Positions 34,569 to 44,253 of a stretch of 64,000 bases of DNA are shown here, one piece after another. Where the stretch lies: NCBI RefSeq assembly GCF_039822625.1, contig NZ_JBDLLG010000027.1, positions 1 through 64,000 of the forward strand, in the 5' to 3' direction. Below the pieces are notes generated by a model. That model made no database searches, had not been told where the DNA came from, and saw nothing but the letters and a program-made list of their open reading frames with translations. Every line of letters begins with the position of its first letter. Within the stretch, counting starts at the first letter, position 1. The stretch comes from Marinimicrobium locisalis. GTDB lineage: Bacteria > Pseudomonadota > Gammaproteobacteria > Pseudomonadales > Cellvibrionaceae. Made by a program: the position numbers and the translations under genes.

Positions 34569-35834
34569 TTACAAGAAAAACCAGCCCGTCACGGTGCCGT
34601 ACATAATAAAACTTGCCGCGACGATGTAGTAGGCGAGCGTAAACCACTCCGCGGTCGTATTCATGGCCGGGCGCCACAGTTGGATCAGCAAGTAGATCGG
34701 GAAATAGTAGCGCGGCTCGATTAATGGGTGGCTGATGACGGCAATAGGCGCGACCAGCAGCAACCAGTAGCAACGCTTGTCCGGGTAAGGCATAACACAC
34801 AGGGTGAGCGCCATCCAGGCGATGGGAATGTACAGCAACGCCCGAAACAAAACGTATTCGGACATCAGGTACATCAAGCCATTGTGCATGAAGAAGTGAA
34901 AGAGGGTGTTGTTATACGGGTGCGGGTTACTGAACGTTCCCATATAAAACAGAAAGCCCCCCAACACCAACAACACAACCCAGGGCCACACTTTGGGGCA
35001 GTGACGCAGCGCGAGGATTCGTCCAGCTTGCTGAATACACAAAGGAAAAAACAACAACCAGGCGCAAGTCAGCAATACATAGAGGTTGCTAATATTAAAC
35101 TGGGAGATTTGGTGGGCCGTTCTATCCCCCACTGCCACGCCGCCGTTGTAAATAACAAACCCGAGAAATAATAGCAGCACCAGAGCCAGCGGGGCCCCGC
35201 GCTTGAAGGCATTACCCAGCAGCGGCTTGATCGGCAGTGGGCGCCGGAATTCGAGGTTTTCCGTCGCCACCAGCAAATAGGCCAGCCCCACCCAGATGAT
35301 GGAGTCCTGTCGGAGCAGCACGGCCACGAGCGCGGCCAAGCCCCCCAGAATATAGCGTCGCCCGAGCGTAAAATAAAAACAGGTGGCGACAAATAGCAGC
35401 GCCCATAAGTCCGTATAAATCATAAAGAAATACGGAAACATCAGCGGGGTAAAAAACAGTTGCTGCGTGCGCACGCCGGCGTGTTCAGGCAGGTACCGGC
35501 GCACCGACTGGTAGAACACCGGCAGCACGCACAGGGCCACCAGCAGACTGGTCAAACGAAGAAGGTAGTCGTGATAGTAACCGATTTGCCGCATCACAAA
35601 ACCGATCACATAGTGATAGGTGGTGGGCACGGTAATATTGTCAAAATGATCCGTCCCGCCCTGGTAGTAATGCCAGATTTGGGGCGCGTGAAAGCCTTCG
35701 TCGGAGGCGGGGCCACCGAGCACGCAGGATAATGCGTAGCCGAAAGTGCAACCGGCCAGTACCAGCAATACGGTATGAGCGGGATGCTCGGTGTGGGGCG
35801 CGACCGACACGTTGCGGATAGCGGACTCTTCCAT
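34569..35834 (-). CDS. Multispanning membrane glycosyltransferase resembling DIE2/ALG10
   Basis: 421 residues with about ten hydrophobic segments. The first loop has SDEGFHAPQIWHYYQGG (D45, E46, H49), matching the D-E-x-x-H motif of ALG10 glucosyltransferases, followed by ITVPTTYHYVIG. Later pieces also fit the ALG10 pattern: LLRQDSIIWVGLAYL, VAVGDRTAHQISQFNISNLY and, near the end, HPLIEPRYYFPIYLLIQLW. In eukaryotes ALG10 adds the last glucose to the dolichol-linked oligosaccharide; bacterial homologues are scattered and uncharacterised. Single gene between the SDR gene and recQ. A lipid-linked sugar donor is inferred. Ordinary C-type membrane glycosyltransferase is the alternative. Confidence 0.65.
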   Translation of the reverse strand: MEESAIRNVSVAPHTEHPAHTVLLVLAGCTFGYALSCVLGGPASDEGFHAPQIWHYYQGGTDHFDNITVPTTYHYVIGFVMRQIGYYHDYLLRLTSLLVALCVLPVFYQSVRRYLPEHAGVRTQQLFFTPLMFPYFFMIYTDLWALLFVATCFYFTLGRRYILGGLAALVAVLLRQDSIIWVGLAYLLVATENLEFRRPLPIKPLLGNAFKRGAPLALVLLLFLGFVIYNGGVAVGDRTAHQISQFNISNLYVLLTCAWLLFFPLCIQQAGRILALRHCPKVWPWVVLLVLGGFLFYMGTFSNPHPYNNTLFHFFMHNGLMYLMSEYVLFRALLYIPIAWMALTLCVMPYPDKRCYWLLLVAPIAVISHPLIEPRYYFPIYLLIQLWRPAMNTTAEWFTLAYYIVAASFIMYGTVTGWFFL

Positions 35835-36031
35835 AAGAGCGGTACCTAAAGTTTTATTATCGAGTGTTTTGACGTTAATAGACCGAATACAGGTGCGGTA
35901 GTCTACGCCACCAAAGTTCCCTTTTTGGGAACTAAATCAAATTTTTAAGCCGATTATAAGGTTTTTTGAGTCAACTGGTTGGGGGATGGCAGCTAACTAC
36001 TCCTTCCGCCGAGCCACGAGACGGTTCGTCC

Positions 36032-37852
<1,821 letters not shown>

Positions 37853-37967
37853 GGCGGGAAGTATACGGGGCCGAATGGGTCAAAGCCAGTGGGGGAGGTG
37901 CCAAGTTGTGGGGGCGATTCGGGTTTCGATGACTTCTCGGGTGAGTCGAGCGGGGACGTCGTAGAAG

Positions 37968-38092
37968 GTCCGGCACCCCGGGAGGTGCAGGGTTCCAGGA
38001 CACGCTGCAAGTACATCCCTGTACGCTCGCAACCGCGAATCCCACGCTCTACGGTCCTGGAACCCTGCACCTCCCGGGGCACCTACGTGCCA
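37968..38092 (-). repeat. Palindromic repeat unit 4
   Basis: Arms of 30 bp at 37972-38001 and 38054-38083 match at 28 positions and enclose a 52-base loop. On the minus strand it begins TGGCACGTAGG and ends TGCCGGAC, and the loop carries ACAGGGATGTACTTGCAGCG. The right end is 27 bp beyond the GH9 stop. It stands alone, without an inverted partner. Confidence 0.88.
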
Positions 38093-38119
38093 CTCCTTGG
38101 CTTATGCTCCCTCTGTCAC

Positions 38120-40717
38120 TCAGTCACATACTTCACCGGTAACTTCGGGTACTTCTGCGGAGCCGCCGCTTCCTTTGCTGACCTGGAAGCCGAACTCGAC
38201 GGATTGGCCCGGTTGGATGGTGCCGTTCCAGCCCATGTCGGTGGCGGTGTAGGGGTTGCTGCCAGAGACTTCGGCGTTCCAGCTGTTGGTGAGGTTGGCG
38301 CCGCCGGTGAGGTTCCAGCTAACGCTCCATCCACTGATGGCTTGGCCGCCGTCGTTGGTGATGCGGATGGCGCCGGTGTAGCCGTCGCTCCATTCGTTGC
38401 TGATGACGAATTCGCACTGGGACTCGCCCGCCGGAACACTGGAAACGACGGAGCTAGCCGCTGAGCTGGCGATGGAGCTGCTGCTCTGGGCTTCGCTGCT
38501 GGATTTACCCTGGGAGCTGGCGGATCCGCCGACGATGCCGTAGGGCTCGGGCTGGGACTCGCAGGTGCTCGGGGAGATGCAGCTCTGGTTGTTTTCCCAA
38601 CCCCACCCACTGGTGGTGTTGTCGCACAGCTCGTACAGGGTGCCGTACCAGTCGCACTGCTGGCCAACGCTGACCGATGTCGAGGAGGCGGCGCTTGAGG
38701 CGATCGAGCTGCTGATGCTGCTCGCGATGCTCGAGTTGGCAGTGCTCGATACCGTGGAGCTGGCGCTGCTGGATACGGTGGAGCTGGCAGCGCTGGACAG
38801 GCTTGAGCTCATGCTGCTCGAGACGCTGGAGCCGGTGCTGCTGGCAACCGAGGAGGCGGTGGAGGAGGCAACGGAGCTGGATGAGGAGCTGTTGCTACCC
38901 GCTTCGGCGTAGTCGTCCTGGAAGGCCAGTACCCAAGCCAGGGCGCTGTTCCAGTTGATGGTGATTTCGTTGGTGGACCAAGCCTCGATGTCGTCGAGGT
39001 AACAGGTTGCCGGGGTGCTCTCACAACCGGCCAGAGCGGACGCGGACACGTCGTCTTCCAGGCCGTAGTTGGGGCCGCCGGAGAGCGCGCCGGGTGGCAG
39101 CCAGGGGTAGCTGGCGTCCAGGGTGCCGGCCCAGAAGCGGTGGTGCGGCTCGGTCAATGCGTCTTCACCATGGCCGGAAACATAGGAGAAGGACAGGGTG
39201 TTGCGACCGAACAGGTAGTCGACACCGAAGCCAACCCCGTCGGCGTACTGCTCGTTGCCGGTGAAGTCATAGGCCAGACCCAGCAGGAACAGCTTGTTGG
39301 CGATGACGTTGTTGGAACCCCAGTAGAATTCCTCGTCGGTGCTGGGAATTCGATAGCCTGTGCTCTCGATGGTGCCCAGGTGGCTATCCGCCACATTGAT
39401 GATGTGCTGCTGGGCGTCCGCGCGCAGGGTTTGAGTGTGGGCGGCCGGCACGGTGGCCAGGGACATAACGCCGGGCAGCTCGGTGTCGGGCCAGCCCCAA
39501 TCGGTACGCTCCAGCTCATAGTTGTTCAGGGTGGGCAGGTAGCGGTCGTCACCGGTGGTGATGTAGAGCTCGGCTGCGGCCCAATAGAACTCGTCCGCCG
39601 GCACTTCATCGCCGTAGGCGCCACCGCCGTCGTCGTAACCGCCGGTGTAGATGTCATCCGGGTTGGCCTGTGCAGCGTCCCAGGCGCGTTCGGCGGCGCT
39701 CAGGCACTGGTTTGCGAAGCTGTCATCAATGCCTTCCCAAATACGGGCGCACTGGGCGCCAGTCGCGGCCAGGTTCAAGGTGGCGGTCACGCTGGGCGGT
39801 ACCAGGGCGCGCGGGTTGCTGTCTTCGTGGGGAGCGAGCGGCAGGCCGGTCCAACCTACGTCGTGCATTTTGTGGTGAGCCATGCCGGCTTTCTCTTCCC
39901 CTGCGGGTACCTGCATGGACAGCAGGAATTCCATCTGCCAGCGCACTTCGTCCAACAGGTCGGGGGTGCCGTTGCCGCTCTCGGGGATGTTCAGCGCGCC
40001 ATCGGCGAAGCGCTCGGCGTTATCGCCCAGGTATTGAGCGCGCTCGTACATATTGAGCAGCTTCCAGGCGGAGATGCCGCCATTGACGACATATTTACCG
40101 TGATCACCGGCGTCATACCAACCTTTGATCACATCCAAAGAATAGTTGCAGGTGCCTTCGCGACAGGGCACGTCGTAGTCGCCCTGGTTGACGCCTTCGT
40201 TGAGGTGCCCGGCCGGGCGAGCCCAGTCGGCGCTCGGCTCATAACTGGTATTGCCGCCGCCGGTGTACTGGGTTTCGATCTCGATGCCACTGCGGTTGTG
40301 GTAAAAGTACTTCAGCGCGTCGTACATGGGCGCGGTAAAGTTGTCGGCGGAGATGGAAAACGGATAGCTTTCGTCCGCGCCGATCATCAGAACATAGCCG
40401 TCGCCTTCTTCGGTGACGTCGGTGAAGCCCAGCTGGTGGACGTTGTCACCGGAAGCGGCGTCGGTGCCGAGGGGCACGGTGGTGCCCTGGTCGATCAGTT
40501 CCCCGTCACGGTACAAGCGCCAGGTCTCGGCGACGGTGCTGTCGCTGACATAGGTGGCGATTTTTTCCCCGTTGGGCAGATAGCCCACTTGGTTTACGCG
40601 GGGGTTGCCCACCTCGGCCTGGGCCAGGGCCGCCGAGCCGATGAGAAGAGAGCCCGCGATCGTTTGACCGATCACGCGGGCGAGCGTTTTTTGCCGATGC
40701 GATGTGAAAAACTGCAT
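38120..40717 (-). CDS. Secreted GH9 endoglucanase with CBM10 and CBM2
   Basis: 865 residues from ATG 40717, with GGAG ten bases upstream inside the preceding gene. Signal peptide 1-34 (cleavage after AQA). An Ig-like N-terminal domain (37-125) precedes the GH9 catalytic domain (about 130-600): the catalytic Asp region is WYDAGDHGKYVVNGG (D202, D205), with HHRFWAGT near 525 and the acid Glu584 in STNEITINWNS. A Ser-rich linker with many SS-T/V-A-SS repeats leads to CBM10 (about 705-745, CDWYGTLYELCDNT with paired Cys) and, after a second Ser linker, CBM2 (about 775-865, ISNEWSDGYTGAIRITN). It hydrolyses beta-1,4-glucan; CBMs bind crystalline cellulose. Architecture is typical of Cellvibrio and Saccharophagus. 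Coupled to the propeller lipoprotein gene upstream. Confidence 0.95.
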   Translation of the reverse strand: MQFFTSHRQKTLARVIGQTIAGSLLIGSAALAQAEVGNPRVNQVGYLPNGEKIATYVSDSTVAETWRLYRDGELIDQGTTVPLGTDAASGDNVHQLGFTDVTEEGDGYVLMIGADESYPFSISADNFTAPMYDALKYFYHNRSGIEIETQYTGGGNTSYEPSADWARPAGHLNEGVNQGDYDVPCREGTCNYSLDVIKGWYDAGDHGKYVVNGGISAWKLLNMYERAQYLGDNAERFADGALNIPESGNGTPDLLDEVRWQMEFLLSMQVPAGEEKAGMAHHKMHDVGWTGLPLAPHEDSNPRALVPPSVTATLNLAATGAQCARIWEGIDDSFANQCLSAAERAWDAAQANPDDIYTGGYDDGGGAYGDEVPADEFYWAAAELYITTGDDRYLPTLNNYELERTDWGWPDTELPGVMSLATVPAAHTQTLRADAQQHIINVADSHLGTIESTGYRIPSTDEEFYWGSNNVIANKLFLLGLAYDFTGNEQYADGVGFGVDYLFGRNTLSFSYVSGHGEDALTEPHHRFWAGTLDASYPWLPPGALSGGPNYGLEDDVSASALAGCESTPATCYLDDIEAWSTNEITINWNSALAWVLAFQDDYAEAGSNSSSSSSVASSTASSVASSTGSSVSSSMSSSLSSAASSTVSSSASSTVSSTANSSIASSISSSIASSAASSTSVSVGQQCDWYGTLYELCDNTTSGWGWENNQSCISPSTCESQPEPYGIVGGSASSQGKSSSEAQSSSSIASSAASSVVSSVPAGESQCEFVISNEWSDGYTGAIRITNDGGQAISGWSVSWNLTGGANLTNSWNAEVSGSNPYTATDMGWNGTIQPGQSVEFGFQVSKGSGGSAEVPEVTGEVCD

Positions 40718-40722
40718 TGTTG

Positions 40723-41880
40723 TTATCTCCGATTTTTTAGGTTGGTAGAGCTCCATTGCAAAGTGGACTCGGGGGCGACACGGTCGTACAGCACCCGTTC
40801 CTCCTTGCCCTCGAGGTTCACCGTACGCAAGGACAAGCGCCTCGCGTCCAGTTTCTCCGCGTGGAGGTAGGCTATGCGCTCCTCCCCCGGAGAGAACACC
40901 GGAGTACCGTGGCGGCCAGGGCCTTCAGTCACGGCCTGGCGATTGCCTTGCCGATCTACCCGAAAAACCTGCATGCTGCCGCGGTACACCTTTTCCCGCT
41001 TTTCTTCGTCGTAAAAGAAATCAAAATCCACCAGGGCGGAATACAAAATGGTTTCGCCGTCATCCGACCAGTCAATGGGTTGTTGCACATCCGCCTCGGG
41101 GTCGGATAACAGTGTGTGCTCGCCCGTGGCGAGCTCATACCGGTACAGCCGACGAGCTTCATCACGAGTGTTGACGATATAGGCCAACGCATCGCCGGTG
41201 GGGGACCAACTCACGGCGGTAATAACGCCACCACTCTCTTTCGGTGTAATAGCCGTGGTTTCCCCGCCGCCCTCTTTCACGTCCACCAACGCCAGACGGG
41301 AATCCGAGGAGGCAAACAAGACGGCTGCCACTTGGGAGCCGTCTGCGGACCAGCTGTAATCCAGCACGTCGCGCGAGGCGACCAAAGGAACTGGATCGGC
41401 ACCGGGTTCGGGCAGGTACTTCAGCGTGGCTTCACTTGGCCCGGCGTGCACAAAGGCTACGCGTTTTCCCTGGGGGCCAAAGCGCGGCATAACGGCACTG
41501 CCGGGACCGTCGGTCAACGCCTGCGGGGAGTCATCACCCGGGGCCCAGAGAAAGACCCGAAGGCGGTCGCGGCGTACACTTAAATCAATGCCGCTTTCCG
41601 TGTGGCGGTTGGACATAAAAACAATGCGCCCGTCACTGGCCACATCGGGGTGTAGGTCGCGCCATTTTTCACTGACAAGAATGGGGCTGGTTTCGCCCTG
41701 CTCGTCGGCGCGTTGCAACTGCGTTGCGGGACCCAGGGTTTGGGCCAGAAAAATCAATGAGCCGTTATCAGCGGCGGATGACGGGCCGGTCGTTTGGCAG
41801 CCCATCGAAAACATAAAGATGGCACTCAATAAAATCAGGTGCCCTTTTAACGATTCAACGCTTAAGCATTTAACGTTCAT
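40723..41880 (-). CDS. TolB/WD40-like propeller lipoprotein coupled to the GH9 cellulase
   Basis: 385 residues. An N-terminal hydrophobic segment ends FSMGC (Cys28), an imperfect lipobox, so an outer-membrane or periplasmic lipoprotein is likely. The rest is a beta-propeller of TolB/PD40 type: VASDGRIVFMSNRHTESGID, PRFGPQGKRVAFVHAG, DYSWSADGSQVAAVLF, VSWSPTGDALAYIVNT, DWSDDGETILYSALV, PVFSPGEERIAYLHAE. No catalytic domain. Its TAA lies between the Shine-Dalgarno and the ATG of the GH9 gene (5-bp gap), so the two are translated together. Such propellers bind proteins or peptidoglycan-associated partners. A role in secretion, retention or sensing of the cellulase is an inference. Confidence 0.8.
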   Translation of the reverse strand: MNVKCLSVESLKGHLILLSAIFMFSMGCQTTGPSSAADNGSLIFLAQTLGPATQLQRADEQGETSPILVSEKWRDLHPDVASDGRIVFMSNRHTESGIDLSVRRDRLRVFLWAPGDDSPQALTDGPGSAVMPRFGPQGKRVAFVHAGPSEATLKYLPEPGADPVPLVASRDVLDYSWSADGSQVAAVLFASSDSRLALVDVKEGGGETTAITPKESGGVITAVSWSPTGDALAYIVNTRDEARRLYRYELATGEHTLLSDPEADVQQPIDWSDDGETILYSALVDFDFFYDEEKREKVYRGSMQVFRVDRQGNRQAVTEGPGRHGTPVFSPGEERIAYLHAEKLDARRLSLRTVNLEGKEERVLYDRVAPESTLQWSSTNLKNRR

Positions 41881-41929
41881 GAGTGGTTCAGAGAACTCGC
41901 TGTTAGATGTGGAGGGATAGTAGACAAGC

Positions 41930-41985
41930 GCCGCCCCGAAGGGCGGCGTTGCCGGGTTCGCTGAAAGGGGGTCAACAGCGAACCC
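41930..41985 (-). terminator. Two consecutive hairpins after the GH6 gene
   Basis: Read on the minus strand after the GH6 stop: a perfect 10-bp stem GGGTTCGCTG/CAGCGAACCC (41954-41985), then GCCGCCC-TTCG-GGGCGGC (41930-41947) followed by GCTTGTC. The second is a compact GC-rich stem with the stable TTCG loop but only a weak T-rich tail. Probable transcription end or mRNA 3' stabiliser between GH6 and the propeller lipoprotein. Confidence 0.55.
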
Positions 41986-42011
41986 TCATTCGCCTTTCTT
42001 ATCGCGCTGAA

Positions 42012-44021
42012 TTAATCCAGCGGAGGATAGGCATTGTCGAGCAACAGGTTGAACGCTTCGGGGAACCAGCGACCCGCGTGCGGTGCGTTGGGCAGTGCAC
42101 CGGTGGGGACACCAGCGTCCTCGTTGTTGGCATCGGGGCTACACATGGGATCGTGCTGCTTGGCGGGATCGTTCGGATCCTGCTCGAAGTCCGCAGTGGA
42201 TACACCATCGGACTCACCCTGCGGCTTCACCCAAACAAACGCGTCGATACCGGGAGCCGGGTTGGCCTGCGGACGCTCGCCTACACCGCCGGGCTGGTTA
42301 CACCAGTTACCGCGATGGTGACGACGGTCAACACGGGATTCGTCCACGTAGGTATCCAGATCACTGCTGCTGGAGACACCAGTGGGACGATCGGGTCCGC
42401 CCCAGCCGTTACGGCCAGTATCGATCAGCATACCGATATCGCTCGGGAAGCCGTTCTGGATCATGGCATCGCGCCAGTCCTGAGCAAACTCCAACTCGCC
42501 GAAGTAGGGGTTCCATTCGTAGAACGAAGCGGAACGCACCGGCTGACCACCCACCTGCAGGCTGGGATCGGGCAGGTACGGCTCTTCCAGAGGCGTGTAG
42601 TTGGCCGAGTTGGTTACGTAACCGGCAATGCTATCAACACCTTTGTCAGTACCCTTAACGGTGTCGCCAATCAGCTGAACCGCTTCGGAGAAGTTGTCGC
42701 TCCAGCCGAGCCAGCCGCTGTGGGCAATGTCGACATAGGAGTAGACGTTGGGCAGATCGCTCAGCTCGTTCAGCGCATGCTGAATGCCGTCGGCGTAGCC
42801 GCCGGGGCCGTTCGCTTCCTGACAGTCGGGCTCATCCAGGTTGGTTACCAGGTTGGGCAGAGAATCTACCTCGATGATCGCCACGATATGCAGGTTGCTG
42901 TACTTGGGCTGGCTCAGCAGTTCCTTGATCGGAGCAATGTACTCGTCCTGGTAGATTTGGAAGCCGTTCTCGGAGATGCGCAGCTCGCCGTTGGAGGCCA
43001 GGGCCGCACAGTCGCGGTTGGGCAGGTTGTACACCACAAACATAAAGGTGTCGGCGCCCTGGTTGACCGCTTCGTCCAAGTGACCTTTCAAGCCAATGCC
43101 ATCGGTGATCGCGCCTCGGCGATCCATCCATACGGCCGTGTTTTCATTAGCGATGGCTTCGCCGCCGGGCTCGCCCATAGCCTTTTCAGACCATACCGGA
43201 TCGATATACAGCTGGGTGCCTTCGAACGGGTTATCCACACGCTGGTAGTCGCCGGTGGGCGGCGCGCTGGAGGAGGCCGCGCTGCTGGCAGTGGAGCTTA
43301 CAGCGGAAGAAGCACTGGAGCTCACGGCACTGCTCACGCTGGAGCTGACCGCACTGCTAGCGCTGGAGCTTACGCTTGAGGCGACGCTGGACGCTTCGCT
43401 GCTGGAGTTGTCTTCATCCACAAGGCCGTAGGGTTCGGGCTGGGATTCACAAGCGCTGCGCGAGACGCAGCTCTCACCGTCTTCGTAGCCCCAACCGCTC
43501 TGGGTGTCGCTGCACACTGAGTAGACCGTGCCGTACCAGTTACACTGCAGGAACACGCCACTGGGGGTACTGGAGGCTACCGAGCTCGCCACGGAACTGG
43601 CGACCGAGCTTGCGACCGAGCTGGCACTGGAGGAGGCTGTACCGCCGCCACACAGAGAGCCTTCCAGGGTGGGCTGCTCGGCGGAGCCGCCGTTTGTGCT
43701 GCCCTGAAAACCGAAACTGACCGACTGGCCGGGCTGCAAGGTACCGTTCCAGCCCATATCGGTGGCGGTGTATGGGTTGCTACCAGAGACCTGGGCATTC
43801 CAACTATTGGTTACCTGGTTGCTGTTGTACTGCCAGCTTACGTCCCAACCTTCCACGGTACTGCCAGTGTCGTTGGTGACCGTAATCTCTGCCGTGTAGC
43901 CTGAGCCCCATTCATTGCTGATGGAGTAGCTACAGTCAGCTGCCGCGCCGTGACTGGCGGCGGCGATAGCCAACCCCAGCACTGCCGACAAACCACTGCC
44001 TTTTTTAAATGTCGTTATCAT
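42012..44021 (-). CDS. Secreted GH6 cellulase (CBM2-CBM10-GH6)
   Basis: 669 residues from ATG 44021 (AGGAG upstream). Signal peptide 1-28 ends HGAAA. CBM2 occupies about 28-127 (CSYSISNEWGSGYTAEITVTN), then a Ser linker, CBM10 at about 155-195 (CNWYGTVYSVCSDTQSGWGY), a second long Ser linker and the GH6 catalytic domain from about 250 to the end. GH6 hallmarks are FVVYNLPNRDCAALASNGE (the conserved catalytic Asp in NRDCAA), SYVDIAHSGWLGW, IDTGRNGWGGPDRP and VWVKPQGESDG. GH6 enzymes are inverting and act from the non-reducing end; whether endo- or cellobiohydrolase depends on active-site loops I cannot judge. Own transcription unit likely, with hairpins on both sides. Confidence 0.95.
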   Translation of the reverse strand: MITTFKKGSGLSAVLGLAIAAASHGAAADCSYSISNEWGSGYTAEITVTNDTGSTVEGWDVSWQYNSNQVTNSWNAQVSGSNPYTATDMGWNGTLQPGQSVSFGFQGSTNGGSAEQPTLEGSLCGGGTASSSASSVASSVASSVASSVASSTPSGVFLQCNWYGTVYSVCSDTQSGWGYEDGESCVSRSACESQPEPYGLVDEDNSSSEASSVASSVSSSASSAVSSSVSSAVSSSASSAVSSTASSAASSSAPPTGDYQRVDNPFEGTQLYIDPVWSEKAMGEPGGEAIANENTAVWMDRRGAITDGIGLKGHLDEAVNQGADTFMFVVYNLPNRDCAALASNGELRISENGFQIYQDEYIAPIKELLSQPKYSNLHIVAIIEVDSLPNLVTNLDEPDCQEANGPGGYADGIQHALNELSDLPNVYSYVDIAHSGWLGWSDNFSEAVQLIGDTVKGTDKGVDSIAGYVTNSANYTPLEEPYLPDPSLQVGGQPVRSASFYEWNPYFGELEFAQDWRDAMIQNGFPSDIGMLIDTGRNGWGGPDRPTGVSSSSDLDTYVDESRVDRRHHRGNWCNQPGGVGERPQANPAPGIDAFVWVKPQGESDGVSTADFEQDPNDPAKQHDPMCSPDANNEDAGVPTGALPNAPHAGRWFPEAFNLLLDNAYPPLD

Positions 44022-44170
44022 TGTGTGAAATCTCCTGAACACATATTGTGAGAGAATGAAGTACTGCCACTTTCAAGACGTTCTGCCCCTCCCTGTTGAA
44101 CCGAGCCGCGCCCAATCATGAATGTTCACTAAAGGTCACGGTCGGCTGTCTGGCCCTGACGGGCGCCTGT

Positions 44171-44244
44171 GCCCGTGCCGGAAAAATGTCCGTCACGGGC
44201 ACTTCCTGGCCAAGCGTTATTTTTAACAGCGCTTGGCCGGAAGT
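44171..44244 (-). terminator. Hairpin pair between the GH5 and GH6 genes
   Basis: On the minus strand after the GH5 stop: ACTTCCGGCCAAGCG pairs with CGCTTGGCCAGGAAGT across 13 AT-rich bases (44201-44244; one bulge), then GCCCGTG/CACGGGC (44171-44200). No long T-run follows either stem, so they may act as a factor-independent end of poor quality or protect the mRNA 3' end. The remainder of the gap must hold the GH6 promoter. Confidence 0.5.
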
Positions 44245-44253
44245 TCTATTAAG

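Noticed and set aside
38690..38900. Dense short DNA repeats in the cellulase genes
   Set aside because: These encode Ser-rich linkers between modules, a normal feature of Cellvibrio-type cellulases, not a CRISPR array or microsatellite of separate interest.
39140..40870. A 576-codon plus-strand frame opposite the GH9 catalytic domain
   Set aside because: Antisense to clear GH9 motifs; no start signal and no domain features.
41907..43379. A 490-codon plus-strand frame opposite the GH6 gene
   Set aside because: Antisense to the GH6 catalytic domain; repetitive Gly/Val composition is a mirror of the coding strand.
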